This document shows, piece after piece, positions 42,376-50,802 of a DNA stretch of 64,000 nt. The position numbers and the translations under genes were made by a program. Numbering within the stretch: the first letter of the stretch is position 1; each line of letters begins with the position of its first letter. The DNA is from Lacticaseibacillus porcinae (lineage in GTDB: Bacteria; Bacillota; Bacilli; Lactobacillales; Lactobacillaceae). The stretch is taken from positions 1 through 64,000 of the forward strand of contig NZ_RHNS01000005.1 in NCBI RefSeq assembly GCF_003946305.1, written 5' to 3'. Under the pieces are notes generated by a model. It made no database searches and was not told the DNA's origin. It saw only the letters and a program-made list of their open reading frames with translations.

Positions 42376-44313
42376 TTAATAGTTAGTAATTAGGACTTCA
42401 CGGCTACCCAGATTTACAGTGTTGTGTGATGAGTTTTGGTATCCATAGTTCAACTCGTGTACGGTGTACCTTTGACTCCACTCTTTGAGCATATCATTAC
42501 TTTTACCCTTATGATCAGTAACGTTGCTCAACGCAAACCTAATCTGTCTTGCTGTCAAACCATCGAGAATTTCATATAGCTGTTTCTCTTGTTTTTCCGT
42601 CCAGTTCACAAAGCCGCGATTACCGTCATTATATGAACCCGTAGTTATCAGATAGGGAGGATCAGCATATACGAACGAGTTATCTGTCAGATGTGAAAAA
42701 TCGAAGTCTGTAAAGTAATCGTCTGTAAAATGAGCATCAATGCTGTTAAGCTTTGACACAAAGCGAAGCATGTTGTTGGCCATCCTATCAGAAAAGTGGC
42801 TTCTATTTCGACCAAATGGATTGTTGTACTGAAGACTGTTATTGAAACGAAACTGGTAATTAAAAGAGTACGATACGAGTACATATAGGTCTAGAGGATT
42901 GGGGTTAGCATTATACTGTGCACGAAATTTTAGAAAGGCTTCTTCATTAGTTTTGGATAGTTGGCATTCACTGATTCGGTCTCTGATGAGACTCAGTAGC
43001 TCATGAGGATCCTTATTTTGAAGGAATCGAAATAACTCATTAATTTTTGTGTTGATGTCGTTAAAAAACACCTTGCTAGCACTGGAGTTTATACCAACGT
43101 TGCCGCCGCCGCTAAACAAGTCAACAAAAGTATCAATATTTTTCGGAAACAGAGGCATTATTTGTGGTAGCAGCTTGTACTTTCCACCGACGTAGTTAAG
43201 AGGACTCTTTATGAATCCCATTTTTGAGGAGGACTTTGTAGTTTTAATTGGTTTGTATGAAACAGTTCGTGATTCATGAGGACTGTAATTTTTACTTCGA
43301 AAGTAGAATAAGATCTCCTGCACACTTGTTTCAGAATTAACAATTTTTGACTTATATTTTCTGTATGAAACATGTGTGACCTCAACTTCATTGTTGATTG
43401 CATTAGCCTTCAGAATTGACAGCAAGTCCGCTTCACTCAGAAGACCGTCTGTTGAGTAACTAACTACAACATGCTTAAAGTTCAAACTTGAAAACAAAGC
43501 AATCATGGCATCTAATACTTTTGACTTCATCGCAAAAGTGGATTTTTCGTCTGTATAATCACGTTGTCCAGTAACACCCTTTAACGGTTGTTTGTCCCAC
43601 CGTGCAATTGATTCTAACACATGATAATTCGAAGCATATTGTCTAGAATTGTACGGAGTGTCGATGTAGACAATATCACCACTAATATGATTAATTAAAT
43701 TAAGAGAGTCTTCATTTAAGGCCTGGTTTGCAACGTGGTTATTTATCACCTGACTAGGAACTAGTTCAATCGGTTTGTAAGCGCGCTTATCCCAGTGTTT
43801 TAAGTACGCCCCATAGGTACCAGTAATATTTGAGACGTAAGGAATTCCTTGTAATAGAGCATCCAAAAGATAGAAAAATTCATCATCGTTTATTATCTTT
43901 GATTCATGCCATCTTTCAATGGTATCACGAACGAAGTCTATCCGGCGAGCATTTTCCGGTGTTAGGTACATTCGTTTTTTTTCTCCAATTGGAGAGTAGT
44001 TAATTGTTACGTAACCATCGGGAACATTAGTGATATCGTGTGACTGTAGGTACTTAATTGGATCAGACACGCCTATCGAGTTAAGTTTCTTAAACTTGGG
44101 TATATCGTTCATTTGAATTGAGGCACGAGCAATAACGTAGGAAAAGTACATAATGTCGTTGGAAACAATTTGATATTGTTCCTTGAAGTACTGACCAACT
44201 GAATTAGAGCCACCAAACAAGTCCACAAATGTCTTCTCGCTACCGTCAACATGTTTAGATATAACGTTAGCAATTTCGGGTAACATGTTTACTTTACTAC
44301 CAATGAATCTCAC
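42376..44313 (-). CDS. FokI-like fused adenine methyltransferase (two Dam domains)
   Basis: About 645 residues from a GTG start (MRFIGSKVNMLPEI), close to the 647 of M.FokI. AGGATG lies 7 bases upstream; the open frame runs back to 44370. It is a tandem fusion of two N6-adenine methylases: domain 1 with FIGSKVNMLP, DLFGGSNSVGQYF and DTPYNSRQY; domain 2 from about residue 355 with NYVGGKYKLLP, DLFSGGGNVGIN and DPPYLIT. Two domains are needed because the asymmetric site must be modified on each strand separately. Expressed first in the operon, before the endonuclease. Confidence 0.92.
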   Translation of the reverse strand: MRFIGSKVNMLPEIANVISKHVDGSEKTFVDLFGGSNSVGQYFKEQYQIVSNDIMYFSYVIARASIQMNDIPKFKKLNSIGVSDPIKYLQSHDITNVPDGYVTINYSPIGEKKRMYLTPENARRIDFVRDTIERWHESKIINDDEFFYLLDALLQGIPYVSNITGTYGAYLKHWDKRAYKPIELVPSQVINNHVANQALNEDSLNLINHISGDIVYIDTPYNSRQYASNYHVLESIARWDKQPLKGVTGQRDYTDEKSTFAMKSKVLDAMIALFSSLNFKHVVVSYSTDGLLSEADLLSILKANAINNEVEVTHVSYRKYKSKIVNSETSVQEILFYFRSKNYSPHESRTVSYKPIKTTKSSSKMGFIKSPLNYVGGKYKLLPQIMPLFPKNIDTFVDLFSGGGNVGINSSASKVFFNDINTKINELFRFLQNKDPHELLSLIRDRISECQLSKTNEEAFLKFRAQYNANPNPLDLYVLVSYSFNYQFRFNNSLQYNNPFGRNRSHFSDRMANNMLRFVSKLNSIDAHFTDDYFTDFDFSHLTDNSFVYADPPYLITTGSYNDGNRGFVNWTEKQEKQLYEILDGLTARQIRFALSNVTDHKGKSNDMLKEWSQRYTVHELNYGYQNSSHNTVNLGSREVLITNY

Positions 44314-44440
44314 ATTTTCACATCCTATTACATCCTTGTTTGTGTACAGCATAGCACAACAAGATTTCATCGTCTAGATAGGACGACGAAGAAAATTTCA
44401 CACCCTTGCCTAATATGCCGCTGACCGTAAGACGTCGCAA

Positions 44441-44520
44441 AAAATCCCCGCCAACTCAGCCCTCAATCGGCTCAAACTTGGCGGGGATTTTGGCGGGGAA
44501 CGTAACGAATTCCCCGCCAA
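44441..44520. repeat. Four copies of TCCCCGCCAA in inverted-direct-direct-inverted order
   Basis: TCCCCGCCAA occurs at 44445-44454 and 44511-44520, and its complement at 44478-44487 and 44490-44499. The first pair extends to a 14-base stem with AAAA/TTTT flanks and can act as a terminator; the second pair can form another hairpin. Confidence 0.85.
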
Positions 44521-44617
44521 TCGTATCCTTTGTATCTTCCGAAAATGCCGTTAAATCAACATTCCGGACTCAATTTACATGTACCTTTTATTCCCAACAG
44601 ATGAGATTATTGTATGA

Positions 44618-45100
44618 GTGGCCTTGAAAATTAAAGCCTATTATTCAGTACAATGGAAAATTGCGAACTTTCATGGGCGAACATCACGTCGCGAATATTG
44701 GTAGAATACCTTATTCATGTCCCTTTTGATCATTGCCGTCACAATTGTTTCAACGATAATGCTGATGGGCGAGATCATGCAAAATCCCGCTAAGTTCGCA
44801 AGTACAGACAGTGGATTGGCAATTTTCGCACACCTCATTGGCTTTGTCCTGATCTGGGCGGTATTTGGAATTGGCACCATACTACCGATGCTGGCACAAA
44901 GCGTGCGCCGGTTTCGCGACGCTGGAATCCACTGGGGAATTTTCGTTGGGCTTCAGGTCCTCGGAATCATCGCAGATATTCTAATGTTTAGCGGGAAAAC
45001 GGGAATTGCCTATGTTTTATCTGGAATCGCCGGGATTGCCGTCTTCGTGATCACATTGCTGCCAACAAAGAATCCCCCGATCGACGATCCAATCATTTAA
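44618..45100 (+). pseudogene. DUF805-family membrane protein with internal stop
   Basis: Reading from a GTG at 44618 gives KAYYSVQWKIANF then HGRTSRREYW, the usual start of DUF805 proteins, then a TAG at 44702-44704, then NTLFMSLLIIAVTIV and four hydrophobic segments with the family motif RRFRDAGIHWGIF. A single nonsense codon in place of an amino acid codon interrupts an otherwise intact gene of about 160 codons. The downstream ATG at 44717 could still give a 127-residue fragment. Confidence 0.75.
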
Positions 45101-45311
45101 TTTCCATGATCACGTTCAGCAAGTCCGTAGCCTGCACTGCAAAATCGGCAATGTAGGCTGCTCCTCAAAGTGACGGCACGGCCCAAGGGCCCCTTCGTGC
45201 TCGTCACGCACACGCAGTCGCATTCTTCACTTGAATCAGTCTTGTATACGATCAATTTAAGACCTTCCGGATCAAAGCTCCGTGGCGTCCCGTCAAGACC
45301 TAAAAGCGGTA

Positions 45312-45331
45312 GAAACTAGCAAGCTAGTTTC
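45312..45331. repeat. Perfect 9-base hairpin
   Basis: GAAACTAGC-AA-GCTAGTTTC, in the 450-base gap after the DUF805 pseudogene. No T run. Confidence 0.6.
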
Positions 45332-45391
45332 AAATCATAGAACTGATCTACGTCTTTCGCGCTCCGCCTAACGCCGCTTTGCGGATACACC

Positions 45392-45479
45392 AGCCGACCG
45401 TCCCACACAAGGGGCGGTATTTTTTTGCAAAAAACGCAAACAAATCCCTACGGCACTCCCTTGTGTGTGCCGGTCGGCC
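45392..45479. repeat. 22-base inverted repeat separated by 44 bases
   Basis: The arms 45392-45413 and 45458-45479 match at 19 of 22 positions (CCCTTGTGTG and CGGTCGGC shared). The loop holds a T7 tract and repeated GCAAA. It lies upstream of the first small plasmid gene. Possible regulator site or structured leader. Confidence 0.7.
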
Positions 45480-45551
45480 AGTGTTACGGCTACGACGTCG
45501 AAAGTCGCAGATCAGCTCTTGAGAGCGTCGAAATTGAAGGAGGAACCGATT

Positions 45552-45941
45552 TTGAAAATATCAATACAGGAGCCCGTGGAACAAGTCAACGTTTTGCCAA
45601 TAATTGATGTCACCACAAACGAGAACGGCCAGCATTGGAGTGTAAATTTCGTTTCAGAGGTACTTGCCAGCGGAGCCTTTAGTTTGGAAACTCGCAAAAG
45701 TGTCCTTGATGAGGAATACGACACCTCAAATCTCGATACCGTGGTTAATGAAGGCGCGGCCTACCTCATTGATTACAGTGGAAACTCAGTCTATTCAGAG
45801 GCCGGTACAACGCTTGAGCAAGTCCTGTCTACACTGGAATCTTTTTTTGCACATTCTGTCTACGTCAACGGCGATGATTGGTATCATGCACTGATTCGAT
45901 TTGGTGCGAGCCTCGTTCAAGAACCCATGCACACAAACTAG
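45552..45941 (+). CDS. Hypothetical plasmid protein
   Basis: 129 residues from a TTG start (MKISIQEPVEQVNVLP) 8 bases after AAGGAGGAA; the open frame reaches back to 45465 but has no ribosome site. Acidic and soluble, with no recognisable domain. It is followed after 9 bases by another small gene and belongs to the rightward set of small genes next to the transfer region. Confidence 0.6.
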   Translation: MKISIQEPVEQVNVLPIIDVTTNENGQHWSVNFVSEVLASGAFSLETRKSVLDEEYDTSNLDTVVNEGAAYLIDYSGNSVYSEAGTTLEQVLSTLESFFAHSVYVNGDDWYHALIRFGASLVQEPMHTN

Positions 45942-45950
45942 GAGGATACT

Positions 45951-46340
45951 ATGAAAACAACTTACGATGAAATCATCAAACAATCATGCGACAAGTTAGC
46001 TCAAACAATAAGCGACATGACTTACTGCTACGAAGAAACGAACGTACCCAAAAAACACTACAAGAAACTGCTATCCAAGTCGATTGAAGAAGTCTATGCC
46101 GATTCCGTCAGCCTCGAAATTACCAACAACTACTACAAGATGTTAGCGTCCCTAAACAAAGGCAATCGCAAATGGTTTGTGGAAGCAATGCTATATATAG
46201 AGCTTTGCACCGCGCCTGACAAGGCTGGCGCAGAAGTTAATGGAAAGGTCAGTCGCATGGCTGATGCCATTATGGCTCAAAAGGCATCGATGATTGACCC
46301 CAAGATTCTTACCACATTAGCACCAACGCCAACACGCTAG
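45951..46340 (+). CDS. Hypothetical plasmid protein, helical
   Basis: 129 residues (MKTTYDEIIKQSCDKLAQTI), Lys/Glu-rich and predicted mainly helical. AGGAGG lies 6 bases before the ATG. No family recognised. It is the second gene of a two-gene unit ended by the terminator at 46389-46430. Confidence 0.65.
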   Translation: MKTTYDEIIKQSCDKLAQTISDMTYCYEETNVPKKHYKKLLSKSIEEVYADSVSLEITNNYYKMLASLNKGNRKWFVEAMLYIELCTAPDKAGAEVNGKVSRMADAIMAQKASMIDPKILTTLAPTPTR

Positions 46341-46388
46341 CCCTGCCTAGTTGCAATACCAAAACCATGACATAATATTGACACAACG

Positions 46389-46430
46389 AGTGCTGAATCC
46401 TTACATCATCAAGGTGTTCAGCACTTTTTT
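46389..46430 (+). terminator. Rho-independent terminator
   Basis: AGTGCTGAA (46389-46397) with TTCAGCACT (46417-46425) and a T run. Confidence 0.88.
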
Positions 46431-46474
46431 GGTGGAAAAAAGTAGCCGGCGATTCAGTGCAGTTGGCAGTGGTA

Positions 46475-47147
46475 GGCGGCATGAATCAGCGAAGTCCACG
46501 CTGATCCATGCCGGCTTCGCTATCTCTTATCGTAAGTTCTGAGGCAGTTTAGGCGGTTCAGCGGACAACCACCAGTCTGGGGTGCTTCTCCTCGACGATT
46601 TGTTTCGATTTCTAAGCCAATTCATTGCAATATATCTGTATATTCATTCAGTTTCATTTTGCTCCATTCCTCCGTTTCCGGGTCCGGCTGGGACAACGGC
46701 TTCCAGATCAAAGCCCGATCTACAAGCCGTTTTGAGAAGCGATGGCTCGCCAAGCCGACTCGCTCATCGCGGTTACTTTGTGCACGTTTCTTAGACAGCG
46801 GCTGGGCAACGATTCAAATGACCCTAGATCCAAGGTTTTCGGATATTCAGTGTTCAGGATAGGCAACAGCATAACCCACGCGGCAACGCCGCGGGCGCTA
46901 GCGCCGAGACTCCTTCTAAGGAAGGTTCTCGTGGCCTTGATTCGTACATTAGACCAGCACCAGGGGCACTAACCGACAAGTCGGCAAGTGGCCCCTAGGT
47001 TCGGAGACAAGGGCCGCAAAAACTTTTGTTCCACAAGCCCGGTTCCTCAAAACTTTTTGACTTGCGCTGCACTTACCCTTGTCGCCTCACCTGCTGCCGG
47101 TGCGAATGTGTCATCAAGACGGCTCGACAAAAACCTTCCTTAGAAGG
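46475..47147. other. Non-coding region with nested inverted repeats (origin or RNA candidate)
   Basis: The 840-base gap between 46340 and 47178 holds no convincing gene. It contains an imperfect 17-base hairpin (46475-46491 with 46499-46515), a palindrome GGCGCTAGCGCC (about 46894), and a perfect 16-base inverted repeat whose arms are 46912-46927 and 47132-47147. Inside those arms lie AGGGGCACT/AGTGGCCCCT (46962-46996) around CCGA/TCGG, and GACAAGGG/CCCTTGTC (47006-47083). This nested layout suggests a replication or transfer origin, or a folded RNA leader. Confidence 0.5.
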
Positions 47148-47177
47148 GCCCGCCGCCATAAACAGGAGGACTGCATC

Positions 47178-47402
47178 ATGAACGAAGTAACCACGAAGGA
47201 CTACACCACCATCAAGCAAGAACTTAAGGAACATAAGCGAGTTTGCCACCTTACCAAGTCAGAGTTTCAAGCCATTCTAAGCGCATACGCCACCAACGAC
47301 TGGCAATCGGTTTATGCAACTCGACTATACAAGAATCACGGCGGCGAATATTGCCTTCTCTTAGAGCTTATCGCTAAGCGCACTACCGCTATACCCGCAT
47401 AG
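47178..47402 (+). CDS. Hypothetical plasmid protein
   Basis: 74 residues (MNEVTTKDYTTIKQELKEHK). GGAGG lies 8 bases before the ATG at 47178; the longer frame from 47079 has no ribosome site. Soluble and basic. Unknown function. Confidence 0.6.
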   Translation: MNEVTTKDYTTIKQELKEHKRVCHLTKSEFQAILSAYATNDWQSVYATRLYKNHGGEYCLLLELIAKRTTAIPA

Positions 47403-47490
47403 CGCCTAACAATTTTCGTTCAATCATCATTCACTTTAAGGAGGTGGTGCTTATGAGATAACCAGAGCTTCGACAAAGCGCAATATCCGC

Positions 47491-47751
47491 ATGACTACGG
47501 AGGAAATTCACCTTGAAAAACAAACCAAAAAAATCAGCGTTGCCGCGGCAACGACAACACTGATTTCAACGGCAGTAAATCGTTGCAGTCAAAGACTACT
47601 CAACAACTTGTATGCCTTATGTGAACTTGAAGAAGACGAAAAAATGAGCCTGGGAGAGCTATTCATTGGTGTCAGCGTCACGCTTGGAACGTCCCTCACG
47701 TTTCTCGCTTTAACCAGCTTCATCATCTTACATGGTTCAGCTTACAAGTAA
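47491..47751 (+). CDS. Possible small membrane protein
   Basis: 86 residues with two hydrophobic stretches, the stronger near the C-terminus (FIGVSVTLGTSLTFLALTSF). There is no ribosome site before the ATG at 47491. A GGAGG inside the frame instead precedes a TTG that opens only 16 codons in another frame. The frame is kept mainly because the hydrophobic pattern is coherent. Confidence 0.4.
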   Translation: MTTEEIHLEKQTKKISVAAATTTLISTAVNRCSQRLLNNLYALCELEEDEKMSLGELFIGVSVTLGTSLTFLALTSFIILHGSAYK

Positions 47752-47811
47752 TCGGCACTTTTTTCAACTCAACGTTCCACACACTGTGGATAACTCAAAG
47801 GAGACAATACC

Positions 47812-48219
47812 ATGAATGACATCGAAGCAATCTTTCCAGTGACGCGTGAAGTGTTCGACGCATTAGGTGTATACGTTCAATGCCACCAATTCCGGTTACT
47901 TGGCACGACCAACGTTAACATCTTGGAACAAACCATTACCCAATTGGCACGAATGAATTACGCCGCTAACTTAGCCTTCCATCACACAGAGCCTGAATGC
48001 TGGCTGGAACTTGAAAACTATCGGTACAGCCCGACGCGATCTGTCATGATTGACTTAGCTAACATGCTACCGCATTACAACCGTGCACGGGCGCTAGAAG
48101 CGGTGCAACTAATCAATGAGAGCTGTGGCCCGCTCAAAACCGCCGACGATCAGATATTACTTGGTAGTCTAGAAGAACGGCTTACAGCACCCAAAGACCG
48201 TGTCGGGTTATTAGCTTAG
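47812..48219 (+). CDS. Hypothetical plasmid protein
   Basis: 135 residues (MNDIEAIFPVTREVFDALGV), helical and soluble, AAAGGAGAC ribosome site. No domain recognised. It heads a run of three closely spaced small genes (gaps 11 and 17 bases) that end at the terminator at 48903-48947. Confidence 0.7.
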   Translation: MNDIEAIFPVTREVFDALGVYVQCHQFRLLGTTNVNILEQTITQLARMNYAANLAFHHTEPECWLELENYRYSPTRSVMIDLANMLPHYNRARALEAVQLINESCGPLKTADDQILLGSLEERLTAPKDRVGLLA

Positions 48220-48230
48220 GAGGCGGTAAC

Positions 48231-48500
48231 ATGACCCAAACGATATTAACCGTACATCAGTACTCATGGGAAATTCGGGTCTTTGGTCAACGCGAACGGT
48301 TTCTAGCCATGACCGACCAGATTATGAGCGACTTTGGCTTATATGTCGCACCAACTTGGTTAGCCCTTAAACGAAGCGATGAAGTACAAGCCGGGCTCTG
48401 GTATTTAGCCCAATACTATGACCACGACACCCATACTTTTGCAGGACTAGAAATGCAATTAAAGGCCAACATACTGACAATACGACAATTCGCCAACTAA
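48231..48500 (+). CDS. Hypothetical plasmid protein
   Basis: 89 residues (MTQTILTVHQYSWEIRVFGQ). AGGAGGCGGTAAC precedes the ATG. Second gene of the three-gene unit. No recognised family. Confidence 0.68.
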   Translation: MTQTILTVHQYSWEIRVFGQRERFLAMTDQIMSDFGLYVAPTWLALKRSDEVQAGLWYLAQYYDHDTHTFAGLEMQLKANILTIRQFAN

Positions 48501-48517
48501 ACAAGGAGGGCATCAAT

Positions 48518-48889
48518 ATGGCATGTTATGAGCGTTTCGATGATGACTACCCGCTAGCATTGATTGAGCAAAACATCTTCGACAACAGAGAGCTTCAATC
48601 ACACAGACCCGTTTTCTGCTATCCGCTTCATTGGGATAACCCCGCAGTCAGTGCGCTGGTCTTCGAGCCAATGGCACTCATGTATCAAGAAGACGAACAC
48701 GGGCAACGCTACTACGTTCTATACCCCGTGTCTTGGTCAACACGCACGCATTCAGGTTACCACCTAGTGACCACCGATCTACACCACGCCTTGTCATTCA
48801 AGACGGTTACCGCTAAACGCCGGGCAATCCTAGCGATTATCCGTGTTAGTGAAAACCGCCGTGAAATGGATCATATCATCAACAATTAG
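48518..48889 (+). CDS. Hypothetical plasmid protein
   Basis: 123 residues (MACYERFDDDYPLALIEQNI), rich in aromatic residues and His in the second half (THSGYHLVTTDLHHAL). AAGGAGG ribosome site. Last gene before the terminator. No recognised family. Confidence 0.68.
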   Translation: MACYERFDDDYPLALIEQNIFDNRELQSHRPVFCYPLHWDNPAVSALVFEPMALMYQEDEHGQRYYVLYPVSWSTRTHSGYHLVTTDLHHALSFKTVTAKRRAILAIIRVSENRREMDHIINN

Positions 48890-48902
48890 ACCAATGCAAA
48901 TA

Positions 48903-48947
48903 GGAGACGATTGGAGCATAAGCCCCGATCGTCTCCTTTGATTTTTC
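48903..48947 (+). terminator. Terminator of the small-gene unit
   Basis: GGAGACGAT (48903-48911) pairs with ATCGTCTCC (48928-48936), followed by a T-rich stretch. It separates the rightward small genes from the leftward transfer region. The next 200 bases (48950-49148) are GC-rich without a gene, and include AACGTTGT/ACAACGTT dyads. Confidence 0.85.
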
Positions 48948-49148
48948 CAGCATTGATTGTGCGCGGGGCGGCTCAGCGTGGCCGGCCGTTCCAGCCGGGT
49001 GCCGTGGGGGCGCCTGGCCCGCCCACGCGGCACTGCAACGTTGTTCGCCGTAGCAAGGCTTCGGTAAAGACAACGTTATTGCGACGGCACGGGAAAAACC
49101 ACCCGCACACGTCGCTGCTCGTGTCTATCCCGCCGCCTTCCACTGTGA

Positions 49149-50762
49149 TCATCTAGCCAACGCTCGTTGTGTTGGAGAACCTTGCTGGCGCGGCTGCGCC
49201 TTGCTCCTGAGCGGAGTCTGTTCAACTTCAGCTCCCATGCCACGTTCGTCTTGCTTATCGACAGCGTTGTATCCATAGGTCTTGATAAGATAAGCCATTT
49301 CTTGCGGAGAATCGGCCTCGAAAAATCCGATTGTCTGGTCGAACCGGTTGACGGCCTGATAGTGCATTGTCCCATCACTGTTCGACGTACGATCAACAAC
49401 CATCTGTTGTTCATCATTAGCGTATGCGTGGCGTCCTAACGCTGCCGACAGCGACTCGGCTCGCATGGCTTTCAAATCATCATTCCAGTCCTTGATCGGG
49501 TGCGTTGTGGGTTCATATCCCTGCTTAAATTGCTGAGCATAGCTACTGATTTTTCCCGCAAGTTGTCCTCGAACGTCTTCGATCATGCCAGGTTGTAAGC
49601 GACGGATCAACAGTTCAAAATCTGGTGTTTCCACTTCCGTCACTGAATTCATTTGCGTTGCGATCTCGGTCGCCCGATCCGCATACTGAGTGCCTGTGTA
49701 GGGTTGATCAATGTTGTCTGCGCCATTGATGAATCCACTCTGGAATCCAAAGCCATTGCCAAGTTCACGTTTACTGTTGAAGTTGGTTTCAGCTTTTTCA
49801 ATAGCTGCCAGGTCACGCCAATCAACGCCCACAGTATTGGCAACATCGCGTAGTACCCTTTCTCGATCTTGTGGAATCTGACGATCATGTGGCATCAGAT
49901 TGAAATACGGCAAAACCTCGCCGGTTTCCTGAACCACGAATTGATGATCCTTCATCATCCGATCAAAGAACGTATGTCCGGCGGGATCGTTGTCCACGCC
50001 AAAGCCAATACTGTTTGGCACATTGCCGGTCAGCTCATACATGTATTGGATCCCTTTAATCACAGTTACCGGCTTCAAGCCGTCCATTGAAAGGAACATG
50101 GAATTGTTGGTCTCAGGGTGAGTTGAGAGGTAGGACAGCGCGTCGATCGGTGCTTCAAACACCAACAGCCGATCCGGCTTGCCAATCGAAAAATTGAACC
50201 CGAAGTCTTGCTCCGAGTTCTTCATAATTCGCTTGATTGTCCCACGACGTCCGTTTTCATCATAGTCAATCGTTGTCCCTTGCGTAGCCGCGCCAACACG
50301 CCGACCGCTCTTGGCCCAGACAAACACCACGTCGCCATTTTGGTTCTGTTGCAAGAACCCTTTCTGATGCAACGTCGCAATTAACTGCGGGTTTAATCCG
50401 CGCGCGATTGTTAGATAGTCGTTGGCGCGTGTGAAGTCTTTGCTATTGCGAGTGTTGTATTGGAAAGGTTCCGTTTTGCGTTGTCCAATCTCTGCGCGCG
50501 ACAGGCTAGGATCATTCAGCAGCTTCACTGCGGCTTGCATTGACTCAACGCCAACGACATTCATCATGAAGTCGATCGGATCGCCATGCTGCTGCCGCGA
50601 GTTCCAGTAGAACGTATTCTCCCTCGCATTGACTACAAAGGAGTCGTGTTCGATTCCACGCCAGTTGCTTGTACTTTCCTGTTCTATGTTGATGCCGTTA
50701 CGCTGGACAACATCTACGATTGATGCTGACTTGGCACGCTTAAAATCTTCCATCCATGACAC
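49149..50762 (-). CDS. DUF3991 and TOPRIM domain protein of the mobilisation region
   Basis: About 537 residues from a GTG at 50762 (MSWMEDFKRAKSASIV), 8 bases after GGAGG. An N-terminal domain (WRGIEHDSFVVNARENTFYW; DPIDFMMNVV) is of the primase zinc-finger/DUF3991 type. A TOPRIM domain follows (LLVFEAPIDALSYLS with the catalytic Glu, later SIGFGVDNDPAGHTFF with the DxD). The C-terminal third is low complexity and Gln-rich. Such proteins accompany MobP relaxases in Firmicutes plasmids and may prime the transferred strand. It lies 40 bases after the relaxase gene. Confidence 0.85.
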   Translation of the reverse strand: MSWMEDFKRAKSASIVDVVQRNGINIEQESTSNWRGIEHDSFVVNARENTFYWNSRQQHGDPIDFMMNVVGVESMQAAVKLLNDPSLSRAEIGQRKTEPFQYNTRNSKDFTRANDYLTIARGLNPQLIATLHQKGFLQQNQNGDVVFVWAKSGRRVGAATQGTTIDYDENGRRGTIKRIMKNSEQDFGFNFSIGKPDRLLVFEAPIDALSYLSTHPETNNSMFLSMDGLKPVTVIKGIQYMYELTGNVPNSIGFGVDNDPAGHTFFDRMMKDHQFVVQETGEVLPYFNLMPHDRQIPQDRERVLRDVANTVGVDWRDLAAIEKAETNFNSKRELGNGFGFQSGFINGADNIDQPYTGTQYADRATEIATQMNSVTEVETPDFELLIRRLQPGMIEDVRGQLAGKISSYAQQFKQGYEPTTHPIKDWNDDLKAMRAESLSAALGRHAYANDEQQMVVDRTSNSDGTMHYQAVNRFDQTIGFFEADSPQEMAYLIKTYGYNAVDKQDERGMGAEVEQTPLRSKAQPRQQGSPTQRALAR

Positions 50763-50802
50763 ATAGATCACCTCCAAAAAAGCACGACCATAAAGGCCGC
50801 GC

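Noticed and set aside
45100-47160. Several 60-110 codon frames (for example 46582-46972)
   Set aside because: They lack ribosome sites, overlap each other in different frames and have no sensible composition; they lie in a hairpin-rich non-coding stretch.
47452-47460. Two-codon open frame ATG AGA TAA after a perfect AAGGAGG
   Set aside because: Striking ribosome site, but a two-codon frame cannot be supported as a gene; possibly a leftover of a mutated start.
48955-49148. GC-rich segment as the transfer origin
   Set aside because: It has some short dyads, but far fewer and weaker than 52807-53132, and it lies behind rather than ahead of the mob operon.
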